A stretch of 64,000 bases of DNA from Klebsormidium nitens. Lineage: Eukaryota; Streptophyta; Klebsormidiophyceae; Klebsormidiales; Klebsormidiaceae. Every line of letters begins with the position of its first letter. Within the stretch, counting starts at the first letter, position 1. The stretch is taken from the NCBI GenBank assembly GCA_000708835.1, contig DF237084.1:2590-66589 (forward strand), in the 5' to 3' direction. The position numbers and the translations under genes are program-made. The notes under the pieces were generated by a model. It saw only the letters and a program-made list of their open reading frames with translations. It did not search any database and was not told the DNA's origin. Of the stretch, positions 10,057 through 22,000 are shown in pieces.

Positions 10057-13000
10057 CTACTTCTTGTCTTGAGGTTGCGGAGCTTGCCCCGGTTGCATCG
10101 AACTCCGACCACCCGGATCTACACCCGCACTCGGCGGCGCTTGGCCGATGCCCAACGGCGGAGCGACTCCCGCCACCCCGAGCGCACCGACCGGTGATAC
10201 GCCCCCCGAGCCTTGCAACATCATCTGCGCTTGTTGAAGATTGTACGGGTAACTCGCGGGGCTCTGTAGCGCCGCCGCCGGGCTCACCAGTCCTTCCGGC
10301 ATCGGGTTAGCGCCCAACGGATTCGCCGCGCTCTCGTCCGGAACCAACTGCATTGGAGGCCGCCGCGGTGTGCCTACTTGGGGACCGGCGTGCGGGTTCA
10401 CGCCCGCGAGCTGCGTTTGGGCGACCTGCGCAATCGCCGCGGCCGCGGCGAGCTGCGCGGAGCTCTGCATCGGCGCGTTTTGCGGCATCTGCATACCTCG
10501 GCTACGCCCCGCGGGGGTGCCCCGCCCCGCTCTTCCCGCCGCAACTTGCGGGCCCGCCCCCCTGCCCATTGGACTCGGGACCCCCCCCCGTGGCCCAGGT
10601 TAACTTGACCCCCGGGGGGGGTNNNNNNNNNNNNNNNNNNNNNNNNNNNNNNNNNNNNNNNNNNNNNNNNNNNNNNNNNNNNNNNNNNNNNNNNNNNNNN
10701 NNNNNNNNNNNNNNNNNNNNNNNNNNNNNNNNNNNNNNNNNNNNNNNNNNNNNNNNNNNNNNNNNNNNNNNNNNNNNNNNNNNNNNNNNNNNNNNNNNNN
10801 NNNNNNNNNNNNNNNNNNNNNNNNNNNNNNNNNNNNNNNNNNNNNNNNNNNNNNNNNNNNNNNNNNNNNNNNNNNNNNNNNNNNNNNNNNNNNNNNNNNN
10901 NNNNNNNNNNNNNNNNNNNNNNNNNNNNNNNNNNNNNNNNNNNNNNNNNNNNNNNNNNNNNNNNNNNNNNNNNNNNNNNNNNNNNNNNNNNNNNNNNNNN
11001 NNNNNNNNNNNNNNNNNNNNNNNNNNNNNNNNNNNNNNNNNNNNNNNNNNNNNNNNNNNNNNNNNNNNNNNNNNNNNNNNNNNNNNNNNNNNNNNNNNNN
11101 NNNNNNNNNNNNNNNNNNNNNNNNNNNNNNNNNNNNNNNNNNNNNNNNNNNNNNNNNNNNNNNNNNNNNNNNNNNNNNNNNNNNNNNNNNNNNNNNNCCC
11201 AGGTTAACTTGACCCCCGGGGGGGGTTTGACCAAGGGCCCCGACGTGTTGCTGCATAGCCCCCGGGCTCAGGACCCCCCCCGCGGCGGCGGCCTGCGCCG
11301 ACCGAGCGGCCGCGTTGCGCGCCTGGATCTGCTGCCACACCTCCTGCCGCTTCTCGGGGGGCAGGGTCTGCATGTACTGCCGCAACTGCTGCTGCTGCTG
11401 TAGATTGACCTTCGGAGACGGTAACGCTTGCGCGGCGTTACCAACCTCGGAAGGCGGTTGGACCGGGGGAATTTGAACTTGAGGGGGGGGTTGCTGTCCG
11501 AGTTGCGGCCGCTGTTGCATGTGCGGCTGTTGGGGGGCCATTTGACGCGCCCCCGCGGCTAGATGTTGGACTTGGGGGTTGGCGGCCCGCTGGATCGTCG
11601 GGCTCGAGCCGCTCGGTGGCGCAATGGGAGAGCCCATTTGGCCCTATAGTGGAGGGAATAAAACGCGTTGAACTATCTGCAAAGCTGTCTGAAGTGTGCG
11701 AATTTCATCGGGCGTCGATATTAAGACAACGGACATCCTGCTGCCAGCCTTCTCAAACAGCGGTCAAGAGGTTCTCCTGTATCCTCAAGAACGTTAGGTT
11801 ACACTCAGACAAGCGACTCAAGGAACATAGAATTAGTGAAACAAGAGCTCTGAAGGAGGTTGAAATAAGAGAACGCTTTCAGACAAAGAAGAGACCCAAA
11901 GAGCAGTTCTCGAAACACATTGCTCCCGATCAATGCAAGAAGCTTTGAATAACAGCGATTGCAAAGTCAAGCAACTCGACACGACATGTATTTTGTCCCC
12001 GAAATCACGAAGTCGGTGCTCAACCAGAACTTCTTTGGCACCATGTATCCAAGAGAAGAGAATGTCAACGACAAAACTCTTGAATAAGCACAGGAGCGAA
12101 CAGGGAACGCAGCTTTCGCACACATTGTCGGAGCTCACCTGTTGTAGCTGCCGCACTTGCGGCGGCGCCTGTCCCCCTTGCATGGCGCCCTCCATCCCTT
12201 GCCCCGGCCCGGCCCCCTGTCTTCCCGACACCGACCGCTGCATCTGCGGCGCTCCCGGCTGACCCTGCTGCGCCGGAATGCGCTGCAACTGGGGGGCCAT
12301 TTGCCCCGGCTGAGGACCCCCCCCCGGCGGGGCCCCCTGCCGCTGCTGCAACTGCGCGATCTGGTTCGCCGACTGGACCTCGTTCTGCGACAGCTGTCTT
12401 TGGAACATCTGCTGCTGCTGGCTCTGTTCCGACTGGCTGCCCCCCTGCTGCTGTGACAGCTGTCGTTTCAGCTGGGCTTGTTGCTGCTTCGTGGGGGGCT
12501 TCGCTTGGCCCCCCTGCGAGGGGGGGGTCGGAAGCTGGCCGGAACTACCCCCCGCCGGGAGGCTTTGTGGCGGCTTTCCCCCCTGTTGTTGTTGCTGTTG
12601 TTGCATGTGTTGCGCCCGAAGCTGCTGTTGGATCCGCTGTTGTTGCACCAGTTGTTGTTGCGCCGCAAGTCGCATTTGGTGCGTCCCGACCGGCAGTTCG
12701 CCGCCCTGACCCATGAGCACCTGCGGACGGGGTGAGAGCGAAAGCTTTGAATTCGGCGGCAAAGGAACTGGAGCGAAAGCTTTTGAGCAGCATCAGAGGC
12801 GAGAGCAAGATTCACGTCAACATCGAGGTCACCGTCTCTTCCATGATTCGTTAGTTAGAGTCGGTCCGGCGGATGCCTGGTGCCGACTTCTCGTTTGCTA
12901 CCCGAACACGGCCTTTGGAGCGCTCTCGTCAATCTCCAAAATCAAAGGGCAAAACATCACAGACGCGACAAACGCTATCCAATGACAAACGCCGGCTTTG

Positions 13001-16000
13001 GAGGATGGAACCGCAAGCAAAGACCACAAGCGAAAAGAAACAAAGACGGAGAAGAAGAGGCGAGACACAAAGAAAAACATCGCCAGAACGAATGCTATGA
13101 TTCGCCGACAAAAGTGCGGACGTAAAGAGGAAAGTCATACCTGCGGCGGGGGGAGGCTTTGCCCCTGCGACCCCCCCGACTGGCTCCGCGCCAGCGCCGC
13201 GGCCATCTGCTTCTGCTTTGCCTGCTGCTGCTGTTGCTGCAGCATCTGCGCCTGTTTCAGCGTCGGTGCGCCTCGTCCCCCCCTCCCGGCGGGCTGCATA
13301 TTTGCCCCCCCCTGAGGAGTTTGGGGCGTGCCGGGGACTTGCTGGCGTTGCTGTTGTTGTTGGGCTTGCGCGGCTTGCAGGTTGGTGCGCTGGATCTGTT
13401 GCGCTTGGGCTTGCTGTTGTTGGTGTAAGATCTGGCGCTGTTTCAACTGGTTCTGCATCTGCTGCTGTTGTTGCTGTTGGTGCTGAGCCTGCTGGGAGGG
13501 TAAATATGGAGTTCAGTCCGTGGCTGGTATTTTAGAGATGGGGAGAGAAGAAAATGACTCGTGGCGTAGGAAAGGGCTGGAAAGATTCAGCGACAACCAG
13601 AGCACTGGAGTGATAATATCCAAAAAGGTCGGAACGCCGCAAGAAGGTGGCGAAAGGACAGCACGTGTCAGTTTGGAGGAGCCTGTTGATGGCTGGAACG
13701 TGCTGTCTGGGTTTGGATGGATGACGTCCTTGAAAGGGTTTCTAAAATGGACACAGCATGCATCATTTCCACGCCCGGCAGAGTCGGCTGCTCCTCCACT
13801 CTGGTACGCTAACCCGCCTCGACGGCCAAGATTAACATATTTGTATGTGATACGCGCATGTGAGGGACGCTCGCAATTGCTCGACTGTCGCTCGCAAGAA
13901 CGTCACATGTGGACAGCCCAAAACTCCTGAAAATTTGGAACCCTCAAACCCGCTTCGACCATCGACTGTCAAGAACGAGAAGTCAACAGCGAAGCGCGAA
14001 TTGCTCGTGCAACCTGCTGAACCTGCAGAGGATCCTCCACAGCACTGCTTCCCTCACGGCTATTCTCGAGCAAGAATATCCGGAACGTCAAAATTCCGAA
14101 CGGTCATGTTCTGAAACTTTCAAGGAGAAACGAGGAAGGAGCACGAAACAAGCGTGCGACCTGCTGCGCTGCTGATGCTGCGTTTGGTGCACCTGGCTTT
14201 TGTGACCTCGAAAGTCCAGACTCAAGATTCCGAAAATATCCTCCCGAATTCCAGAAAAGTAAAAAATGGAGCGCAGAGAGAGCGTGCGACCTGCTGTTGC
14301 TGCTGTTGTTGCTGCTGCACTTGCTGCATTTGCTGCAGCTGTTGCTGCTGACGTTGCTGCATCTGGTGCCGCTGCTGGACGCCCGCCTGCGCCGCCAGCT
14401 GTTGTTGCGCCTGCCGGTGCTGCATCTGACAGAGAGAACAGCAACAAGGACGTCAGAAAGGGGTGACGTCAGCACTGGATGCAAGGGCAGCGTACTGAGC
14501 TTTCCAGTGTGAAAAGGCTCGCTGCGTGATGTCCTCTGCCCCACCGATTGCAACTGCGCCTGCCGGTGCTGCATCTATTACACAAAAGGGATGATGACGT
14601 CAGTATAAAAATTCACAGGCGGCATTTCCGGTCCGAGCTTTGAAAGTAACGGGAACGACTAACGCATGCCAACGTGCGTACTTGTAACGACTTTCCATGT
14701 GTCCACTTCAAAAAAATAAGGCGACGATTGAAAGGTTCGTAGCACATGCGTTCCTCCTCAACTGCACTTTGACACGGCATCTTGTCATGCATAGGAGGAC
14801 GGAAGTCCATATATTGATGCGACGTCAGGCCCGACAAAAGCTTCAAAGAACCGAATTTTGCTCGTCAGAAAGTCAATGTCTCTCAAAAGCGAACGAGGAA
14901 AGGAAACGATACGATTGTAAGACTGCCTGATCACGAACCACACCGATCCCACCACCTTTGAAACTGCACACGCCAGAATTTTCTGACAACGTGGAAGCAA
15001 TATACTTATCACAAAACCCATCATAGTTCCTGCATTCAAAAGAGACAGACGAGGACGAGGGACAGCACCGGCCAGTCGTCTACCATAGATCAAAACCAAA
15101 CGATTGAAACACCTTCACCTGTTGTTGCTCCAGCAACACGCTGCTTCGAAAAACAGGAAATTGCGTCATGCGTTCTTCTGATCAGCCCACAACGAAGGAG
15201 ACACAATCAGATTCCTCAAATTCGAATGAGAATACCATAAAACACAACTCCACCCCTCACCTGCTGTTGCTGCAGCTGTTGCTGCAACACCTGCTGCGGG
15301 TGCTGGTGCGCCATCGGCGCGGGGTGGCCCGGGACGAGTTGTGCCCCCACGTGGGCCCCGTGGTGCGTGCTCGATATCACGCGCTGCGCCATCTGGCTTG
15401 CGCTCATGTGCGAAAGCGGGGCCAGCTGCGGGGAGCCCGGAACAGGGGTCCCGATTTGGGCGCCAGACGGGTCGGGGGGCCCACGTGTCAGCAGGTGATT
15501 GCGCGAGGCGGGGGTGGGGAAGATGCGCGAGGGGGGGAGGCCCGTGGGGGAGGGGAGGGCCATTGGGAGGCCGGGGCTGGGCAGGCGCATACCCCCTGAA
15601 CCGGAAGAGGAAGAGGGTCAGTAATACAAAAGCAGAACAGACTTGTGGGAAAAAGAAAGGGCCCACTGAAGCTTCCAGGCAAATCTCCAGCGTCTCATGT
15701 AGTCGTCATCAGTACACTTGCAGACTTCCTAACCTGTGCAGTGCAAACAATCAGCCGGTGCTCGAGTCACTCTTCTTGACGAGCTTCCGGGATCAGAAGG
15801 AGCACGATCCCGCAAGTCAACCAGAAGCAGAAATCAGGTTTTGAACCCACGGTTCAGATCGACCTGGCTTAGTAACGCACACTTCTTACACTCAGAGGCC
15901 CACTGCGTCAATGACAAGCTCGAGAACACAACGGACCGATCCTAGCCGACTGAAAGCAAGCTCTCGCCTACCAGAAACAGAAGCTTTAAACCATTGCTCG

Positions 16001-19000
16001 AGCAAATCCGTTTCAACACTAAGCTACACCAACAGTTTCCTGACTGCCCGCAAATACCTAGCAGCAGCCATAGGCTCAGTCCGCGTGCTGAGTACGAGAG
16101 CCACTGCGTCAACAAGAGACTCGGGAAAACGACAAATCTTTCCTGGTAGTCTAAGAGGAACCTCTCGTCTCCCAATAAACACTTGATTACGTCCTCAATT
16201 GCTGGAATCAGTAACAGCAACCAGATTCTTACTGCCAATCCTTACCTGGCATTGCCATTGGGCCCAATCCGCTAGCGGCCCCGACAAGCGCCCCAGCCGC
16301 CGACATGGGCAGTCCACGGCTCTGGCCGTTCATGCCCATGGGAGGACCCATCTGCTGCCGGTGACCCGCGGAGACGATGTCGTCAGAGTAGAGCTGGTGG
16401 CCCTCGTGTTTCAGCTGCGGGGGGGAGGAGGGGATGAAAGGATCAGAAAAAAAAAACTCAGGGCTTCTGGACCAGTCTACGATATGTTTGCGATCAATCG
16501 AAAAGATCTTCGCTTGTAAGGGGGCGTGGAACCAGTGGGGAAGTTTTCAAGAGTGGACCTAAGATGACCGCTTTTTGCAAAGCCACTTCAGTGCTCGTGT
16601 GCGGTCGGTTGAGTGTAACTGTACTGTCCATTTCCGGAGAAGCACGAGAACCTTCTTTCGGGACTTCACGTATGACATTAGCGTCACATCAGTAGTCTAA
16701 CGGTACTCAGAGCCTACGAGGACCGCTTCGACAACGCAGCGGCCCTCTTTGACCCTCGAAACAACTGACGAACACCACTTTCCACAGCAATCTGCTTGCG
16801 GAGTGGTCAAACACCGCACACCATAAAATGTGCCGACTTTGTCTTTGAAGGCCATGTCTATGACAAAGAAAAGACGTCACGCTGATCTCATTGGGGGATC
16901 CCTCACCAGCCGCGTCAGCTCCGCTGCAAACGCATCCGCCGCCTCCTGCGATGGGAGCAGCGGTAAGACGACCTTCCGACTCCCGCTTCCAGGCACTTGC
17001 GGGTCTTCGTCGCCTTCGTCCCCAGTGACTTGCAGCACTGGTTGGATCATGGTGTCCTGGGGGCGCCCAAACAGGAACAGCCGCAGGTGGCGGTAGACCA
17101 CCATTGTCGGGGGGCCTTTAGTGCCTGCAAGAAGGGGTGTCGGCAAGTCAGACCATAGGGGTTTGTCAATGAGTCTGGTGTTTTGAAGGCGCCCAAACAG
17201 GATAGCAGTAGGTGGCGGTAGACAACCATTGTGAGGGGCCGTTTTGTAACTGCGAGGAAAACAGTAGGTGCGGGTTTCGAACCTCGTAGTATATAACTTG
17301 AACTTATGCCAAACTTATGAAGTTCTTGGAAACAAGAGTAGCCTCCGGGGGGACAACACACGAAGGGGCCTTCTGCGCAAAACATCACGTCGTGGCAAGC
17401 CGAGGTAAGGATTCTGCAGATTAGAGATTTGAAGTCTGACGCTTTCCTTTGGTTGAGACGAGGATTCTCCCCGGGATCAAACGACCAATGAGGAGAAGGC
17501 AGGGCCCCTCCAAAACTTGGGTTGACTCTGAAGGACTCTGTCTTCGGGAATCTGAGAAGAGCCAGCCTTAAGATTTTGACAAAGCAAAAGGTCGGGGCTA
17601 GTGTTGCAGAACATTGTGGACTCGGCGATGATGAACAGTAGGGAGAGTGTACTCAGTGCGAGGTACGATAGCCCCAATTCGAGAAACCAAAGCGGCTCCC
17701 TTGACACTGGAATCGACTCTGGCTTTCATAGCATCCGACTATGCTCAAGATGTCGCACTATAGATTGGAGCCTTCTGTGAAAACAAATGTGATCCTACAA
17801 GGCCATGATAAGGGAAGTGGGATAAGCGAGTTGAGCAAAAGAGATCTACATGACTCCAAAAAGTACACTTGACCGCTGCTGACGCTATCACTGGGAATCA
17901 GAATGGGCTAGCTGTGTCAAAGCCAACGTATGATTCCGCCGTGACAAGTAACATTACAATTGCCAAATGAACGCTTCTGGCTTCCAGAACAGATGCAGTG
18001 AGCACCATAAAGCCCATTCTTTAGGAATCCTGTCCGTCACAGCCAAACGCTTACTGCATAGGCGAGCTCAAAGGAGGTTCGACCTCGGGACCTAAATATT
18101 AGACCCGAACTTCCACACAAGCCCTTATGCTCTCATTGAAGTCGAAAATGTAACACTGAAAGTGACTTGACTTGGTTCAGAGACAAAGTGTCTGTTTTCA
18201 CAGAAAAGCACGAAATACTTGAAATAGCTGGTATTTGTGCTTTCGTTCGTTTTCTCAACGGTCCAACCCGAGGCTGGCAAGCGAAAGCTTCGACCACCAG
18301 TCGAACCTTTCAGGGAATCAAAGTCCTCCACTTCCAAAAGAAATCAACAGTCTGATGCTGTCAGTTTGATTAGGGTACACCAATTCAAGTCTACGTTGAT
18401 CCAACTGACAATCCCACCACAGCACGACCAGAAAAACGACGAATCTACAAGACCCATCGCGAAAAAGCGTTGCCTGCAGCTGAAGGCCATCTCAACAGCA
18501 TGCAAAACGTGGTGAGCTAGTACAGCTATGTCTGGCATCAGGACTTCCTTGGAGAGTTTCGGGGTTCCACAACCCCAGGTTCATTCGATACGTCACAGCC
18601 ATTCATCGTATCCAAGAAAGGGACTTGGCGAGGACAGAATCCTTCTACCGATAGCATAACCGCCTTTACCAGCTCCGTTCCAATTCGGTTCGTCAGGAGA
18701 TGCCACTGCAAAAGTCGTCTATAGATGAGAGTCGAGAGCAATATCCAAGTCGAAGACTAGCAACCATGCAACTAAGCAGTGCCAACATAGGCAAGACGAC
18801 ACCATAAGGGCTGACGCTAGATCCTCCCACCTTATTGGGAACTTGGACTTACAGTGGCAGGCCAAGCAGATGCGAAGAGGACAAGATCGATGAGGTTTAC
18901 ATGCCGCGACTGTCTGCCAGCATAAGTTTTTTGAAGTCGTTGCAACGCAGAAGGCGAAAATTGTGGCTTTGTTGATTGCGCTGACTTCATGGTGTTCCAA

Positions 19001-22000
19001 GCCTCGGATCTTTGGACCGCCTGAGATTGTTTCGAGCATGTTTCCGTCGTCCATGCCAGCCAGGAAGCACGAACGAAGTGAACTTGCAGAATCAGAATGA
19101 TGAACTCGTTGTACATGGGGGAAAGTCGTGAATCTAAGAGGCCCGGAGACCAAAGCTGCCCACAATGCTAGTCGCTTCAGTAAGCAAGGAGCTTTGAAGT
19201 TCTTTAAGGGCCACCAACAATGTAACATCAAGTATGGCTTCAGCAAAAGAGTTCAACCAATGAGGACAGAGATCGTCCTCACTTTGAGCCCAAATCACAG
19301 CCAAAGCTCGAGACAACCTAGGAAACCTCTAAGCTAGCTTACACAACCAGATTCGACGAGAAAGCGAGATTCGACACACAAGGTCGAATCTTTTAAGCCG
19401 CGATGACACGAAATTCGATGCAGTAGTTTCGAGATTGCATCCTCCGAATGAGGGAAGACCTTCGGACATTTGTTACTTGCGACAGACTCCAAGCGAAGGC
19501 ATAACCAGAGTCAGCTCTACCATCAGCGGCAGAGAGTCGTCCAGGGGCTTGCTCATCAATGGCGAGCAAGATTGATAGCAGAGGAGAATGAATTGATTGC
19601 ACAAAGTCCGAGCATTCCGTTGGAGATTGGCGTCAAGATTCCTTTGGTTCTTGGGCAAAACTGCCCGCACAGCAAGGCATCTCTTCACAGCCAGCAGCAA
19701 AGCACATAGACAGACAACAAACCCTCTGGTCTTCGGAGCAGAATGCAAGGGGTGTCCTCCAGAAGCAACGCGTTCTACGTACACATAGAAGCAGCGAGGC
19801 GCGAGGACCTTCGAAAAGACGCATTACTCACGACAGGAACAAGTTTTCTGCCATCGAGCTGGTGGAAGCTTTTTGCAGTCCGTGAGCTCTAAGAAGAGCC
19901 TGAACAAGACCGCAATTATTCCAGACAGGCTGGCCTCAGGGAAGCATGGACGTGTGGGTCGCACGTTTGGCCCCAGTCAAGAACTTCCATCGTTGCCGGC
20001 CGCGTTTCGAGTCCAGCGCCCATGTAAACTTTCCGCACAAAAGAAGTGGCTTATCTGGCCAAAACTTGTACGAGATACAATGAGTGCATTCTCTTAGCCG
20101 TAACCGCCAGTCGCATCTCAGGTGCACAGCCTCCTAGGGCAGAATTTTGGGCTTTGCTGAGTCCTCGGTCCTCTTCTTGTTCAATCGGCACCAAAGCAGT
20201 CTCATCTCGAAGATGTATGGTTGCACTCGTTTAGGGTGCGGACAAAGGCTTCGCTTTCAAGCGACAATCTCTTTTGAAACAACGGGTTCGCGTAAGTGAA
20301 TTCCACCATTCTCCGTTCAGACATCCTAAAACGCCATTTTGAAATACAAAAGTCCAACAATGGGCGCCCCCTTGCCGGGACCACACGTCACCCTTCACTG
20401 GCAGACCGCACTGTCGATCTCGATCAAGAGTCAAGGACGATAGCCCGTGAATCCCATGACCAAAGTAATTGCAAACCACAGCCGGTCTTACCTGGCGCGG
20501 GCCGCGCTTCCGCTTTGACGAAGTGGATCACCCCGGCTCTTCCGTCCGTTCAAATGAACCGCCAAATCCCCTAGATACATCATCCAAAAATAATTGCTAC
20601 TAGAAAAAACCTTAAGTGCCAAATAGAGGGCTTACCAGGCACGGGCCGCGCCTCCGCCTTGACGAGGATTACCTTAGATCTGCCCACGTTTACGACCAAA
20701 CGAACCGCCAGCACCAAAAAAAAGGTATTTCCAAAAAAATATCCTTTAGAACAAAACCCCAACTGCCAAAGAGAGGGCTTACCAGGCGCCGGCCGTGCCT
20801 CCGCCTTGACGAAGTGGATCACCCGGTTTTTGCGCGCGTTCACACTCCCTCCCACGAGCGACGTGGCCATGCTGCGCGACATGGTCGGATCCGCCACGTC
20901 TTTCGACGCGTCCATCTGCGAGAGCGCCACCTGGATCTCGCGCATCGACGGAACGGCGCCGGTGGGGCGGACGACGGGGTCGGACTTGGGAGGCTTCGGT
21001 TGCAAGTCGTGCCTGGAGGGATGCGGTTTCATAATGTTGGTATTTCGTACATGATCAGAATGTTTGTCTTGACAACTTCGTAGCGCAAACTCGGGTTAGA
21101 ACCTGCATGTTGCGCATTGACGGGACAAGGCCGGAAGGGCAGACGACGGGTCACTTGGGTGGCTTCGGTTGGAGGTCGTACCTGGAAAGATGGAAAGGAC
21201 AACGCTCCAAAGTTTTTAACTTGGGTGTTGGGATCTGAATTTGTACGACCACCAGGGTCAGAACACGGAGGTTAGTGGACGTACGAGGCAGTTGTCTTGA
21301 CAAAGAAGCAGATTGCGACCAGATAAATAACCAATCAACCATCGGTGTTTCTTTTGGCCTTGTCCCAATCTTGCTCCGAAAGCTGAGCTGACGTGGAAGA
21401 CTCTTCTCAGGATCTCTTCTTACGAACCGCACCAGAAGGGCGAGAATGAGAACCAGCACAGTGCACCACTTCCCGGACAAATAATCAAGGGCATCTCGTT
21501 TCTTCCTCGAGGCTCACTTTCGTATCAGCTGTAGCAGAACGGCCCTCGTGTCCACTTTCAGCTTCCTGTCATCTTCCGACGCGTGTCCGTCCAAGAGTCC
21601 TGGCACGGGCGGCGCCCCGGGGCGCACTCCCAGTCTTGTATCCTCCGACGGCTCCCCCTTCACCTGTTAAGAGCGAAGCAGTTTGTGTTTGTAGGCGAAC
21701 ATTGGGACGCGGTCGCGAAGTCATAAGTGCCCCTTTTCAGTGAGGCTGATCCTAGGAAGAGCACCTGACTTGGTATCTATTCAGAACAGTATCCGGGTCG
21801 GCCATTGGTTCTTGCGCGTATTCAGTAGCTTCAAAGTTGATGCCTCTTGACAGAAGTGCGCTGGATTAGGATTGCTCGAAGAAGAGAATTCTGAAAACCT
21901 CTGCAAAACAGGAGCTTGCCGTCCCGCAGGCCAAGGCAAACGGTAAAGCACGCAAGCAGCGACGACCACGACTGTCGCTTCCGACCTAACAAAAGCGTCG

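Noticed and set aside
10353-13535. Long plus-strand frames rich in Leu, Cys, Ala or Pro
   Set aside because: They are antisense shadows of the CAG-rich and GC-rich SPT20 exons; the minus strand has clean splice phases and a known domain.
11340-14425. CTG/CAG runs considered as microsatellites
   Set aside because: They are polyglutamine codons in the SPT20 tail with mixed CAG/CAA use, not separate repeat loci.
18719-19246. 175-residue minus-strand frame inside SPT20 intron 9
   Set aside because: No recognisable domain; a nested gene on the same strand would need its own promoter, and the exon 9 to exon 10 splice is phase-perfect without it.
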